From an uncultured Clostridia bacterium (lineage in GTDB: Bacteria; Bacillota; Clostridia; Christensenellales; Borkfalkiaceae), in the NCBI GenBank assembly GCA_949290575.1, contig CASESJ010000001.1:372001-436000 (forward strand): a stretch of DNA of 64,000 nt. Reading direction: 5' to 3'. Below are positions 44,179 through 52,387 of this stretch, piece by piece. A program made the position numbers and the translations under genes. Within the stretch, counting starts at the first letter, position 1. Each line of letters starts with the position of its first letter. Under the pieces are notes generated by a model. The model made no database searches and was not told where the DNA came from. It saw only the letters and a program-made list of their open reading frames with translations.

Positions 44179-44896
44179 AATGTTCAAAAAAATATTTAAG
44201 TGCGCCGTAACAGTCTTTAAGACAAGAAAGCCTCTTAATCGGATGTTCAAGACTGTCCGACCCGCACTCTATCGTATAGGACGGAATGCCCATCTTCTGT
44301 ATGCACCAGTCCTTGTATCCGCCCGCGCTGCCCTTGATCTTCTTTACGGAATAGCCCGTGGCCTCCGAAAGCAGCCGCGCGCCGCTCTCCTCACCCTCGC
44401 CGTTGAATTCCCAATAAATTTCCTCACCCTTGGTGTGGAAAGAAAAGGTGACAAAGGGCGATATCTTGCGCGTGAACGCCGCAATTGCCGCGCTTTCGCT
44501 CTCGGAAAAGGGCCTGTCGCCTATGCAGTTTTCACCGCCGCGCTCTTTTACGTTCTTCACGCCCGTACCCCAGTCCGCGTCGAAATTTACGTTGAGGTCG
44601 ACCCCGCGCGCGTTAGCTTTCCACAGCGCGCACCTGCTCTGACTAATTACCGCACCGTCGGGATTTGCAAGAGGTATTATCCAACCGCCGCAACGCGCGC
44701 CTTTTTTTATATGCTTTAAGGCGAGACGGGCGGTTATCCACTCCCTGCCGTGTATGGCATAGACGGCTACAAACTGCCTGCCGAACGGACTTCCCGCGTG
44801 AAAGGCAAAAATCGCCCTGCCCTCGCACGAATAGCCTATTATGCACTTCTTTTTTCTGTAACTGTCGTAAAAATGCGAAATTTTATCGTATATCAC
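44168..44896 (-). CDS. M14-family zinc carboxypeptidase
   Basis: A 242-residue M14 peptidase. Zinc ligands are in HGREW (His and Glu) and FSFHTKG (His); the catalytic Glu is in YTIECG. PLANPDGAVISQ and LNVNFDADWGTG are typical of the family. There is no signal peptide, so it probably acts in the cytoplasm, perhaps on peptidoglycan peptides (MpaA/gamma-D-Glu-DAP type); that is inference. Translation starts at GTG (44896), 5 nt after TATAAT with no ribosome binding site, but the -35 is poor. Confidence 0.85.
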   Translation of the reverse strand: MIYDKISHFYDSYRKKKCIIGYSCEGRAIFAFHAGSPFGRQFVAVYAIHGREWITARLALKHIKKGARCGGWIIPLANPDGAVISQSRCALWKANARGVDLNVNFDADWGTGVKNVKERGGENCIGDRPFSESESAAIAAFTRKISPFVTFSFHTKGEEIYWEFNGEGEESGARLLSEATGYSVKKIKGSAGGYKDWCIQKMGIPSYTIECGSDSLEHPIKRLSCLKDCYGALKYFFEHYEE

Positions 44897-44972
44897 ACGA
44901 TATTATATTATTTCAGTCGCACTCTTATACTGAAGTTATTCTCTTGTCTTTCAGTCTGCGTGCAGAACTTTT

Positions 44973-45410
44973 TTACTTGTGATATTCCCCTCCGCCGTTT
45001 ATCATGAACGAACGGTAAATCTGTTCGCAGAGAATTACCCGCATGAGCTGATGGGGAAACGTCATATCCGAAAAAGACAGTCTGAAATCGCAGGCGTTCT
45101 TCACCTCGTCGGAAAGCCCGCAGGACGAACCTATTATAAAAGTTATCTCCCGTCCCGCGTCGCACAGCGAGCGCATTGTATCGGCGAGCTGTGTGCTCGA
45201 AAGCTTTCTGCCCTCTATGCACAGAGCTATTTTATAGCCCGTTGCAGCCGAAAGCACGGCTTTGCTCTCCTCGGCAAGGTTCTTGCCCTCGGCAAGCTCC
45301 TTTACTGTAAACTTGCAGAAGCGCGAAAGCCGCTTTGCATATTCGGCTACCGCCTGACGATAAAATTCTTCCTTTATTTTGCCTATGCAGACTATATTTA
45401 CCTTTATCAT
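44973..45410 (-). CDS. rlmH: 23S rRNA (pseudouridine1915-N3)-methyltransferase RlmH
   Basis: A 145-residue SPOUT methyltransferase: N-terminal VNIVCIGKIKEEFYRQAVAEYAKRLSRF, the SAM-binding FIIGSSCGLSDEV, and the C-terminal LCEQIYRSFMINGGGEYHK, where the family normally ends in PYHK. The one substitution (EYHK) is minor. It methylates pseudouridine 1915 of the ribosomal decoding region. It overlaps the CPBP gene by 4 nt. Confidence 0.94.
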   Translation of the reverse strand: MIKVNIVCIGKIKEEFYRQAVAEYAKRLSRFCKFTVKELAEGKNLAEESKAVLSAATGYKIALCIEGRKLSSTQLADTMRSLCDAGREITFIIGSSCGLSDEVKNACDFRLSFSDMTFPHQLMRVILCEQIYRSFMINGGGEYHK

Positions 45411-46318
45411 AAGCCGAAAAGTCCAAGTATCCAGATGAGCGACATCACGAAAATTCCCGCAGAGCCCCAGACGAAAAAGCCCTTAAGCCCGGCTTTAGTC
45501 TGCTCCTTTTCCGTGCGGACAAGTTGTTTTTTATCAAAAATAAGCCACACGACCGCCCCGACAAGGCAGAGCGCGGACAGAACGATTATGAGAATTTCCG
45601 CCCAGAGCGCGACTTTAAGTCCGCCTGCGTCCGTGACGAGATTGAAAGCGGTGAGCACCAGAATTACGGCATTGTTCAGAAAATGCACTACCATTGCAGG
45701 TATTACCGAACCCGAGCGTGCTGTCAGCAGCGCGAACAGACAGCCGCAGACGAACTGATAGAGCGTCTGCTCGACAGAGCCGTGATAGAGCGCGAAGATA
45801 AAGCCCGTAAGAAATATCGCCCTTACCGTGCCCACTCCCGCCTGCGCATTGTGAAAGGCTATGCCGCGGAACATAAACTCTTCCGTAACCGCGGGAATGA
45901 CTGCAATTACCACTATCGAACCGAGCAACCCCCACCCCTCGAGCGAAGGAAGAGAGCTCTCGCGCGGAGTATAGCCGCACAGCTCTAAAAGAGAAATGAG
46001 CGCGCCGTTGAGATAGCTTAAAGAAAACAGCAGTCCGAAGATGAGCAAAAGCGCGATGAGGCAGTATCTTATGCGACACTTTACGGGCGCAATTTCATTT
46101 ATGCGCATTCTGCCCTGCCAGACGGCGAATGCCGAGGCGCAGAGTATGGCTATCGGCGAACACAGATAGTTGACATAGAGCACTCCGTCCCCCTGCGCGC
46201 CTGCGGACGTTATTATAACTGAAAATATAAGACTGACGACGATGTAAACAGCCACCGTCGCAGAAAAACTCATACCCGCTTTATGCGCGTTGAGATTGTC
46301 GCCGAGATTTAAATTCAT
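45407..46318 (-). CDS. CPBP-family intramembrane glutamic protease
   Basis: A 303-residue membrane protein with about eight helices. The CPBP motifs are present: EEFMFRGIAFHN (EExxxR), FALYHGSVEQ (FxxxH) and HFLNNAVI (HxxxN). Relatives process prenylated proteins or confer bacteriocin immunity; the role here is unknown. The ATG at 46318 lies 6 nt after a TATAAT box with no ribosome binding site, predicting a leaderless message; upstream TTG/ATG codons in frame would overlap the promoter. Confidence 0.87.
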   Translation of the reverse strand: MNLNLGDNLNAHKAGMSFSATVAVYIVVSLIFSVIITSAGAQGDGVLYVNYLCSPIAILCASAFAVWQGRMRINEIAPVKCRIRYCLIALLLIFGLLFSLSYLNGALISLLELCGYTPRESSLPSLEGWGLLGSIVVIAVIPAVTEEFMFRGIAFHNAQAGVGTVRAIFLTGFIFALYHGSVEQTLYQFVCGCLFALLTARSGSVIPAMVVHFLNNAVILVLTAFNLVTDAGGLKVALWAEILIIVLSALCLVGAVVWLIFDKKQLVRTEKEQTKAGLKGFFVWGSAGIFVMSLIWILGLFGL

Positions 46319-46324
46319 GCGATA

Positions 46325-46353
46325 ATTATACAGCATTTTCAATATTTAGTAAA
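46325..46353 (-). promoter_or_regulatory. Promoter predicting a leaderless CPBP mRNA
   Basis: On the minus strand TTTACT (46353-46348), 17 nt, TATAAT (46330-46325). The ATG starts 7 nt after the -10 box. It is divergent from the fumarase promoter, which uses the same -35 hexamer. Confidence 0.65.
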
Positions 46354-46361
46354 TTAAATGT

Positions 46362-46390
46362 TTTACTTTTGATTTAAAAAGTACTAAAAT
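46362..46390 (+). promoter_or_regulatory. Promoter predicting a leaderless fumarase mRNA
   Basis: TTTACT (46362-46367), 17 nt, TAAAAT (46385-46390). The ATG at 46398 begins 8 nt after the -10 box, with no ribosome binding site. Confidence 0.65.
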
Positions 46391-46397
46391 TTTACTT

Positions 46398-47237
46398 ATG
46401 AGAAAGGTCGACACCAAAGAGATTGAAGAAAAAATTTATAATATGGCACTCGAAGCGGGCGTTTCGCTGACCGAGAGCTGCAAAAAAGCTCTCTGCGCGG
46501 CAAGCGAAAGCGAAACAAAGCCTGCGGCAAAGTTCGCTCTCGACACGCTTATAGAAAATTATAAGGTCGCGGAGAGCAGAAAGATGCCCGTATGTCAGGA
46601 CACGGGCATGGCAGTCGTCATTTTAGAGATTGGTCAGGATGTAAAACTCGAGGGCAAGTGGCTGGAAACCGCCGTAAACGACGGCGTAAGACGCGCCTAT
46701 GAGGACGGTTACTTCCGCAAGTCTGTCTGCGACCCCGTAACGAGGGTCAACACGGGCGACAACACCCCCGCCGTAATACATACCCGCATTGTCGAGGGCG
46801 ACAAAATCAGCATTACATACATGCCGAAGGGCTTCGGCAGCGAAAATATGAGCAAGGTCTTTATGCTCAAACCCGCGCAGGGCGTCGAAGGAATAATTGA
46901 CGCCATTGTCGCCACCGTAAAGGAAGCTGGCTCGCGCCCCTGTCCGCCCGTCTACGTCGGCGTGGGCATAGGCGGAAGCTTTGACACCTGCACATTTCTT
47001 GCTAAAACCGCCATCGCGCGCGACCCCGGCACGCACAACCCCCGTCCCGATATTGCCGACATAGAACGCCGCGCAACCGAGCGCATCAACGCTCTCGGCA
47101 TAGGCTGTCAGGGCTTTCACGGCGACACAACCACCCTCGGCGTAAGCTGCGAATGGGCTCCCACGCACATTGCAGGTCTGCCCGTGGCAATAAATATTCA
47201 GTGTCACTGCATTCGCTGCCGCAAGGAGGTGCTGTAA
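46398..47237 (+). CDS. Class I fumarate hydratase, alpha subunit
   Basis: A 279-residue Fe-S hydro-lyase alpha subunit. MPVCQDTGMAVVILEIG carries the first cluster Cys, GSFDTCTFLAKTA the second region, and the C-terminal INIQCHCIRCRKEVL the last. With the beta subunit it makes the oxygen-sensitive 4Fe-4S fumarase (or a closely related tartrate dehydratase). The N-terminus aligns with the family from this ATG, so the lack of a ribosome binding site is real. The 1-nt overlap TAATG links it to the beta gene. Confidence 0.92.
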   Translation: MRKVDTKEIEEKIYNMALEAGVSLTESCKKALCAASESETKPAAKFALDTLIENYKVAESRKMPVCQDTGMAVVILEIGQDVKLEGKWLETAVNDGVRRAYEDGYFRKSVCDPVTRVNTGDNTPAVIHTRIVEGDKISITYMPKGFGSENMSKVFMLKPAQGVEGIIDAIVATVKEAGSRPCPPVYVGVGIGGSFDTCTFLAKTAIARDPGTHNPRPDIADIERRATERINALGIGCQGFHGDTTTLGVSCEWAPTHIAGLPVAINIQCHCIRCRKEVL

Positions 47238-47758
47238 TGAAAAAACTTACCCTTCCTCTCTCCGAAAAGGATGTAAAGCAACTTAAAGCGGGCGACAGCG
47301 TGCTGCTTTCGGGCGTAATCTTAACCGCACGCGACTGCGCTCACAAGCGCATGAAACAGATGATTGAAAGCGGTGAGGCTCTGCCCTTCGATATAAAGGA
47401 CGCATACATCTACTATGCTGGACCATGCCCCGCCAAACCCGGCTCTGCCTGCGGAAGCTGCGGACCTACCACCTCATCGAGAATGGACAGTTTTGCGCCC
47501 GACCTTCTGGACAGAGGGCTCGGCGGCATGATCGGAAAGGGCGAAATGAGCGCGCAGGTGCGCGAGGCGATTGTGCGCAACACCCGCGTTTACTTTGCCG
47601 CCATAGGCGGCGCGGGCGCGCTCTACTCCGACTGCATAAAGAGCAGTCGCTGCATTGCCTTCCCCGACCTGCTTTCCGAGGCTGTATACAGACTGGAAGT
47701 TGTTGACTTCCCCGCGGTAGTCGCCTTCGACTGCTACGGCTCGTCCATTTACGACTGA
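47237..47758 (+). CDS. Class I fumarate hydratase, beta subunit
   Basis: A 173-residue beta subunit: LSGVILTARDCAHKRMKQM, YYAGPCPAKPGSACGSCGPTTSSRMD and AIGGAGALYSDCIKSS are the diagnostic blocks. It supplies substrate-binding residues of the two-subunit fumarase. The ATG at 47237 overlaps the alpha stop and follows AAGGAGGT; the longer upstream frame overlaps alpha and is not homologous. Confidence 0.93.
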   Translation: MKKLTLPLSEKDVKQLKAGDSVLLSGVILTARDCAHKRMKQMIESGEALPFDIKDAYIYYAGPCPAKPGSACGSCGPTTSSRMDSFAPDLLDRGLGGMIGKGEMSAQVREAIVRNTRVYFAAIGGAGALYSDCIKSSRCIAFPDLLSEAVYRLEVVDFPAVVAFDCYGSSIYD

Positions 47759-47764
47759 TTTTGG

Positions 47765-47793
47765 TTGACAGCAGTAAAAATTGAATGTATAAT
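47765..47793 (+). promoter_or_regulatory. Consensus promoter of the T-box-pheST unit
   Basis: TTGACA (47765-47770), 17 nt, TATAAT (47788-47793): a perfect match, with the start near 47800. Confidence 0.85.
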
Positions 47794-47799
47794 TGCAAT

Positions 47800-48052
47800 A
47801 ACGGCTTTGACCGGGACAGACGTGAGCGAAAAACGGCTACCAGAGAGGGCAGTTCAGCGGCTGAAAGACCGCCCGAGGCGTTGCACACGGTATTCACCCG
47901 CGAGCCGGACGCATGAAATCTTTTTAAGAGTGTAATGCGCCCCGTTACCTTGCGTAAAAAGGGTAATTGAGGCGGCTTTCAGCCGCGAAATCGGGTGGTA
48001 CCGAGAAAATGAAACTTTCTCCCCGTGTCGCAGGACACGGGGCTATTTTTTT
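47800..48052 (+). promoter_or_regulatory. T-box riboswitch for tRNA-Phe upstream of pheST
   Basis: A roughly 250-nt leader. The probable specifier codon is TTC (Phe) at 47893-47895 within GGTATTCACC. The T-box sequence GGGTGGTACC is at 47993-48002, followed by a terminator hairpin (CCCCGTGTC / GACACGGGG, 48021-48042) and seven Ts. Uncharged tRNA-Phe should stabilise the antiterminator and allow pheST transcription. Confidence 0.9.
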
Positions 48053-48067
48053 ATAAGAGAGGACAAT

Positions 48068-49093
48068 ATGATACAGGACAAAATTGACGCAATCAAACTG
48101 AAAATTGAAACTATTGCCGACAAAATAGACAACAGCAAGTCTTTCACGGAGCTTAAGATGGCTCTGCTCGGCAAGAACGGCGAAATTTCCGCGCTGATGA
48201 AGAATATGCGCGACGTTCCGCCCGAGCAGCGTCCAGAAGTAGGGAAAATAATAAATTCCTTACGCGACTGGGCAAACGCCAGGCTGGACGAAATTGAGGC
48301 AGGCGTTAAAAAGAAGGAGCTGAGCGAACTTTACAAGGCTGAAAAAATAGACGTAACTCTGCCGGGCGTCAGACACGAAAGAGGTTCGTTCCACCCCAAT
48401 ACTCTCATAAGACAGCAGCTTATAGACATATTTTCGGGCATGGGATTTGAAATCTTTGAAGGTCCTGAAATAGAAAACGATTACTATAACTTCACCGCGC
48501 TCAACACGCCCAAGGACCACCCCGCGAGGGACATGCAGGATACTTTCTACCTGACCGACGAACTGCTGCTGCGCACCCAGACTTCGGCAGGGCAGATAAG
48601 AGTTATGGAGAATAAAAAGCCGCCCATTAAAATTCTTTCGCCCGGCAAAGTTTACCGCAGCGACGACGATGCGACGCACTCGCCCATGTTCTCGCAGATG
48701 GAGGGTCTTGTCGTAGACAAGGGTATAACTTTGTGCGACCTTAAGGGCATGCTCGACGTCTTTGCAAAAAAGATTTTCGGCGAAAACGTCAAAACCCGCC
48801 TCCGCCCCTCCTATTTCCCCTTCACCGAGCCTTCTGTGGAAGTCGACGTCAGCTGCTTCGAATGCGGCGGAAAGGGCTGCCGTCTGTGCAAGGGCACGGG
48901 CTGGATTGAAGTGCTCGGCGCAGGCATGGTCAACAGACACGTACTCGAGGGCTGCGGCATTGACCCCGACGTATATACTGGCTTTGCATTCGGAATGGGA
49001 ATTGAAAGAATTGCCATGCTCAAGTACGGCATTAACAACATGAAACTGCTCTTCGAAAGCGACGTAAGATTTTTAAAGCAGTTCAAAGATTGA
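48068..49093 (+). CDS. pheS: Phenylalanyl-tRNA synthetase, alpha subunit
   Basis: A 341-residue PheS: an N-terminal coiled coil (1-90) that binds tRNA, then the class II catalytic core with [12 protein letters not shown] (motif 2 region), [15 protein letters not shown], the cysteine cluster [17 protein letters not shown], and motif 3 [17 protein letters not shown]. It charges tRNA-Phe with the beta subunit. Controlled by the T-box just upstream; GAGAGGAC is the ribosome binding site. Confidence 0.97.
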   Translation: MIQDKIDAIKLKIETIADKIDNSKSFTELKMALLGKNGEISALMKNMRDVPPEQRPEVGKIINSLRDWANARLDEIEAGVKKKELSELYKAEKIDVTLPGVRHERGSFHPNTLIRQQLIDIFSGMGFEIFEGPEIENDYYNFTALNTPKDHPARDMQDTFYLTDELLLRTQTSAGQIRVMENKKPPIKILSPGKVYRSDDDATHSPMFSQMEGLVVDKGITLCDLKGMLDVFAKKIFGENVKTRLRPSYFPFTEPSVEVDVSCFECGGKGCRLCKGTGWIEVLGAGMVNRHVLEGCGIDPDVYTGFAFGMGIERIAMLKYGINNMKLLFESDVRFLKQFKD

Positions 49094-49103
49094 GGAGATT
49101 GAT

Positions 49104-51515
49104 ATGAAAGCACCTTTAAGTTGGCTGAAAGATTATGTTGATATAGATGTAACCGCTCAAGAACTGCAGAAAAAACTGTTCGGCTGCGGTTTCGAGGTAG
49201 AAGAACTCATTGAGGTCGGCAAGGATATTTCCGGCGTGGTCGTTGGCGAGGTTAAAACCTGCGAACCCGTGGAAGGCACTCACCTGCACGTCTGCAACGT
49301 CGACTGCGGCGAGCACGGCATTTTTCAGATTTGCTGCGGCGCGGACAACGTGGAAAAAGGCATCAAAGCCCCCGTCGCGCTCGTGGGCGCAACCGTCTAC
49401 TCGACCGAAAAGGATCACGTCACCGTAAACGGAGTTATGACAATCAAAAAGGGCAAGCTGCGCGGCATTGAGTCGTTCGGCATGCTGTGCTCGGGCGTGG
49501 AAATCGGCGTCAACGGAGATATGTTCGACGGCGGCGACTGCAACGGTCTGTTAATTCTGCCTAACGATTGGAAAAACGGCGCAGACGTCAAACCTCTTCT
49601 GGGTCTGGACGACTATATATTCGATATCGGCGTCACCGCCAACCGCCCCGACTGTCAGAGCATTTTAGGCATTGCGCGCGAGGTGGCTGCCGTGCTTGGC
49701 AAGCCACTCAAAGAACCCGACTGCTCTTATAAGACCGTCTGCTCGGGCGAACCCGTAAAAGTCAGCGTGCTCGCACCCGATATCTGCCCGAGATACATTG
49801 CTCACTATGTAAAGGATATAAAAATTGCCCCCTCTCCCCTCTGGATGAGAAAGAGGCTTTCGCTCTGCGGACTGCGCTCCATTAACAACGTCGTGGACAT
49901 CACTAACTTTGTTCTGCTCGAAATGGGTCAGCCCATGCACGCTTTCAACCTTGACGCGCTCAGCGGAAGAGAAATTGTCGTGCGCCGCGCGAAAGACGGC
50001 GAGGAGATTACCACACTCGACGAAAAGAAGTTTGCTCTCAACGGCGAAAACCTCGTAATCTGCGACGGCGACAAACCTGCCGCTCTTGCAGGCATTATGG
50101 GCGGACTGAACAGCGAAATTGAGAGCGACACGAAGGAACTGCTGTTCGAGGCGGCTAAGTTTGCCCGCGACAGCATCAGAAAGACTTCACGCGCGCTCGG
50201 TCAGCATTCGGATTCCTCCGCAATGTTTGAAAAGGGCGTATGCGAATACACTACGGAAAAGGCTATGGACAGAGCTCTGAACCTCATCCAGACGCTCGGC
50301 TGCGGAACGATAACCGATGTGCGTTCGGACGTAAAGACTGAATATTCGCACGACGGCGCAAAGAAGATGGTCGTCAGCATGAAAAAAATAAACGACCTGC
50401 TCGGCATTACCGTACCCGCCGACGCCATGTGCGACATTTTAAAACGCCTCGATTTCGGCGTGCACACGGACGGCGACAGACTTACGCTTGACGTACCCCC
50501 CTACCGCGAGGACATAGACGGATATCCCGATATCGCCGAAGAAGTCATAAGAATGTACGGCTACGAGCACATAGAGGGCACGTTCATGCCCTCCGCGGCG
50601 GTCACGAACGGCGGTTACAACGACGAACAGAAAGCCGAACTCGCTTTGAAACGCGTGCTCGCCGACCAGGGACTTTATGAAATTTCGACCTATTCGTTCT
50701 ATTCGGAAAAAGACCTCGACACGCTGCGCTTTCCTGCAGACGCGCCCGAGAGGAAGTTCATAAAGATAAAGAACCCCATAGGCGAAGACCTTTCTGTAAT
50801 GCGCACGACGCTCGCTCCCTCCATGCTGTCGGCTGCCGTACGCAACTTAAGACGCGGCAACCTCGACGGAAAGCTGTTTGAAATTGCAAGCGTATACATC
50901 CCCGACGCTCTCCCTTTAAAGAACTTCCCCGAAGAGAAAAAGAGACTGTGCATAGGCATATTCGGAAACTACACGTTCTACGACCTCAAGGGCGCAATCG
51001 AGAGCGTAGCCGAGAGCATAAATACAAAATTTGACTTCGTGCCCGCGACAAAGCCCTTCCTTCACCCCGGAATTTGCGCCGAGGTTGTGTGCGGCGACAA
51101 GGTAATAGGCTATGCAGGCAGGCTCGACCCCGCAATTTCGGAAGAACTCGCGCTTGAGCGCAAAGTGTTCATAGCCGAGCTCGATTACGACGCGCTTTCG
51201 GCTTGCGCAAATCCCTTTAAATACAAGCCTTTGCCCAAGTTCCCCGAAGTTACGCGCGACCTCGCTTTAGTCGCCGACGCCGCTGTAACCTGCGGTCAGA
51301 TTGAAAAACAGATTTTTGCGTCATGCAAGTACGTAACCGATGTAAAGCTCTTCGATATCTACGTCGGCGCACAAATCGGCGAGGGCAAAAAGAGCATGGC
51401 TTTCACCGTCACCTTCACCCCTACGGACGAAGCCATCACCCCTGAAAAGTGCGACGGCTATGTCAAAAAGATACTCGCAAATCTTGCGCACAATCTGCAG
51501 GTGACTTTAAGATAA
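49104..51515 (+). CDS. pheT: Phenylalanyl-tRNA synthetase, beta subunit
   Basis: An 803-residue full-length PheT: an EMAP/Trbp-like tRNA-binding domain (about 40-150, GVVVGEVKTCEPVEGTHLHVCNVDCG), B3/B4 editing region, B5 domain (PPYREDIDGYPDIAEEVIRMYGYEHI), the inactive class II core and a C-terminal FDX-ACB anticodon-binding domain (LPKFPEVTRDLALV). It lies 10 nt after pheS with GAGGAG upstream. Confidence 0.97.
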   Translation: MKAPLSWLKDYVDIDVTAQELQKKLFGCGFEVEELIEVGKDISGVVVGEVKTCEPVEGTHLHVCNVDCGEHGIFQICCGADNVEKGIKAPVALVGATVYSTEKDHVTVNGVMTIKKGKLRGIESFGMLCSGVEIGVNGDMFDGGDCNGLLILPNDWKNGADVKPLLGLDDYIFDIGVTANRPDCQSILGIAREVAAVLGKPLKEPDCSYKTVCSGEPVKVSVLAPDICPRYIAHYVKDIKIAPSPLWMRKRLSLCGLRSINNVVDITNFVLLEMGQPMHAFNLDALSGREIVVRRAKDGEEITTLDEKKFALNGENLVICDGDKPAALAGIMGGLNSEIESDTKELLFEAAKFARDSIRKTSRALGQHSDSSAMFEKGVCEYTTEKAMDRALNLIQTLGCGTITDVRSDVKTEYSHDGAKKMVVSMKKINDLLGITVPADAMCDILKRLDFGVHTDGDRLTLDVPPYREDIDGYPDIAEEVIRMYGYEHIEGTFMPSAAVTNGGYNDEQKAELALKRVLADQGLYEISTYSFYSEKDLDTLRFPADAPERKFIKIKNPIGEDLSVMRTTLAPSMLSAAVRNLRRGNLDGKLFEIASVYIPDALPLKNFPEEKKRLCIGIFGNYTFYDLKGAIESVAESINTKFDFVPATKPFLHPGICAEVVCGDKVIGYAGRLDPAISEELALERKVFIAELDYDALSACANPFKYKPLPKFPEVTRDLALVADAAVTCGQIEKQIFASCKYVTDVKLFDIYVGAQIGEGKKSMAFTVTFTPTDEAITPEKCDGYVKKILANLAHNLQVTLR

Positions 51516-51554
51516 GTCGGTTGTCAGATATTTATAATTGTCGGTATATTTAAT

Positions 51555-51606
51555 TAATTTATAATTATTGGCGCGCCCGCTAATTTATAATTATTGGCGC
51601 GCCCGC
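51555..51606 (+). repeat. Perfect 26-bp tandem duplication containing half a terminator stem
   Basis: Two identical adjacent 26-nt units (51555-51580 and 51581-51606), each starting TAATTTATAATT and ending GCGCGCCCGC. The GC-rich end of each unit equals the 5' arm of the terminator that follows; only the second copy adjoins the 3' arm. Confidence 0.9.
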
Positions 51607-51626
51607 GGCTCAAGCCGCGGGCGCGC
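51597..51626. terminator. Bidirectional terminator between pheT and yunB
   Basis: A perfect 13-bp stem (GCGCGCCCGCGGC and complement) with loop TCAA. It lies 21 nt from the yunB stop and 81 nt from the pheT stop; T tracts are interrupted on both sides. Confidence 0.75.
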
Positions 51627-51647
51627 TTATACTTTTACGCTTTTAAT

Positions 51648-52298
51648 CTATTCGGGCACGAGAGAACTTCCGCCGAGCAGTCCGCCCTGTAGGTACACGT
51701 CGGGAATTTTGCCGTTTATTATGCTTTCGCATATCATAACCTCTGCTGCGGCAGTCACCGTATTCGTGCGCGCGGAGAGTATGACAGTTATCTGCGTAAG
51801 CACCTCGAGATACACGGTGTGGAGCGTCTGATTGACGCCCGCCTGTCTGAACGCCGACACAAAGCTGCACTCCACCGCCACTACGGGCATTATTTTTACG
51901 TTTATCTTTTCGCCGAAACCGGCTATCGCCTCTATGCCCGTAAATGCGCCGAGGGGCACTTCCAGCCCGCCCTCGCTCATCTCTGTCAGTTTTGACTGCG
52001 TGAGATATGCCGTCTTGCGGGCGATATCGTTTATCTTTACGCTGTCCGCGCTTATGGATATCACATCGCCCGAGTTATCGTAAACCACGTCGACGAGGTC
52101 TTCATATCTGACCTCTTTGAGCGTTGAAGATACGGCATAGTCCACCGCCTGCGTGTTGAGCGCGCGCATCTTTGCCGAACTGACCGAAATTATCACTTTT
52201 GTGGCATTATCAAGAAAAATTACCGCGCCGACAACTATTGCAACCGCAATAACAGCTATTATAAGCTTGGTCTTAAGGCGCATTCTGCGTTTTCTCAT
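51648..52298 (-). CDS. yunB: Sporulation protein YunB
   Basis: A 216-residue protein with one N-terminal membrane anchor (about 10-28) and an extracytoplasmic domain ending in the family signature NGKIPDVYLQGG. In Bacillus subtilis yunB is sigma-E controlled and its loss affects sporulation. Here a CATATAAT box only 5 nt from the ATG and a TTTATAT 14 nt further upstream resemble a sigma-E promoter; there is no ribosome binding site. It is divergent from spoVAD. Confidence 0.88.
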   Translation of the reverse strand: MRKRRMRLKTKLIIAVIAVAIVVGAVIFLDNATKVIISVSSAKMRALNTQAVDYAVSSTLKEVRYEDLVDVVYDNSGDVISISADSVKINDIARKTAYLTQSKLTEMSEGGLEVPLGAFTGIEAIAGFGEKINVKIMPVVAVECSFVSAFRQAGVNQTLHTVYLEVLTQITVILSARTNTVTAAAEVMICESIINGKIPDVYLQGGLLGGSSLVPE

Positions 52299-52303
52299 AC
52301 TGC

Positions 52304-52332
52304 ATTATATGATTTTAACCGCGACATATAAA
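52304..52332 (-). promoter_or_regulatory. Candidate sigma-E-type promoter of yunB
   Basis: On the minus strand TTTATAT (52332-52326), 14 nt, CATATAAT (52311-52304), close to the sigma-E pattern (KMATATT, 14-15 nt, CATACAHT). Confidence 0.45.
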
Positions 52333-52341
52333 CCTGACCGC

Positions 52342-52370
52342 GCATATTGCTCTTTATTTTAAACATACTT
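52342..52370 (+). promoter_or_regulatory. Candidate sigma-G-type promoter of spoVAD
   Basis: GCATA (52342-52346), 17 nt, CATACTT (52364-52370), close to the sigma-G pattern (GMATR, 18 nt, CATNHTA) but with a mismatch at the last base and a spacer one nt short. spoVA genes are sigma-G dependent in Bacillus. Confidence 0.4.
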
Positions 52371-52387
52371 GTTTAGAAGGATAAATT

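Noticed and set aside
44897..44930. Leaderless promoter of the M14 peptidase
   Set aside because: TATAAT is 5 nt from the GTG, but the -35 region (GTATAA) is poor, so I kept it only as a weak example and not as a feature.
51555..51606. Possible CRISPR or phage repeat
   Set aside because: Only two directly adjacent units without spacers; a simple tandem duplication explains it.
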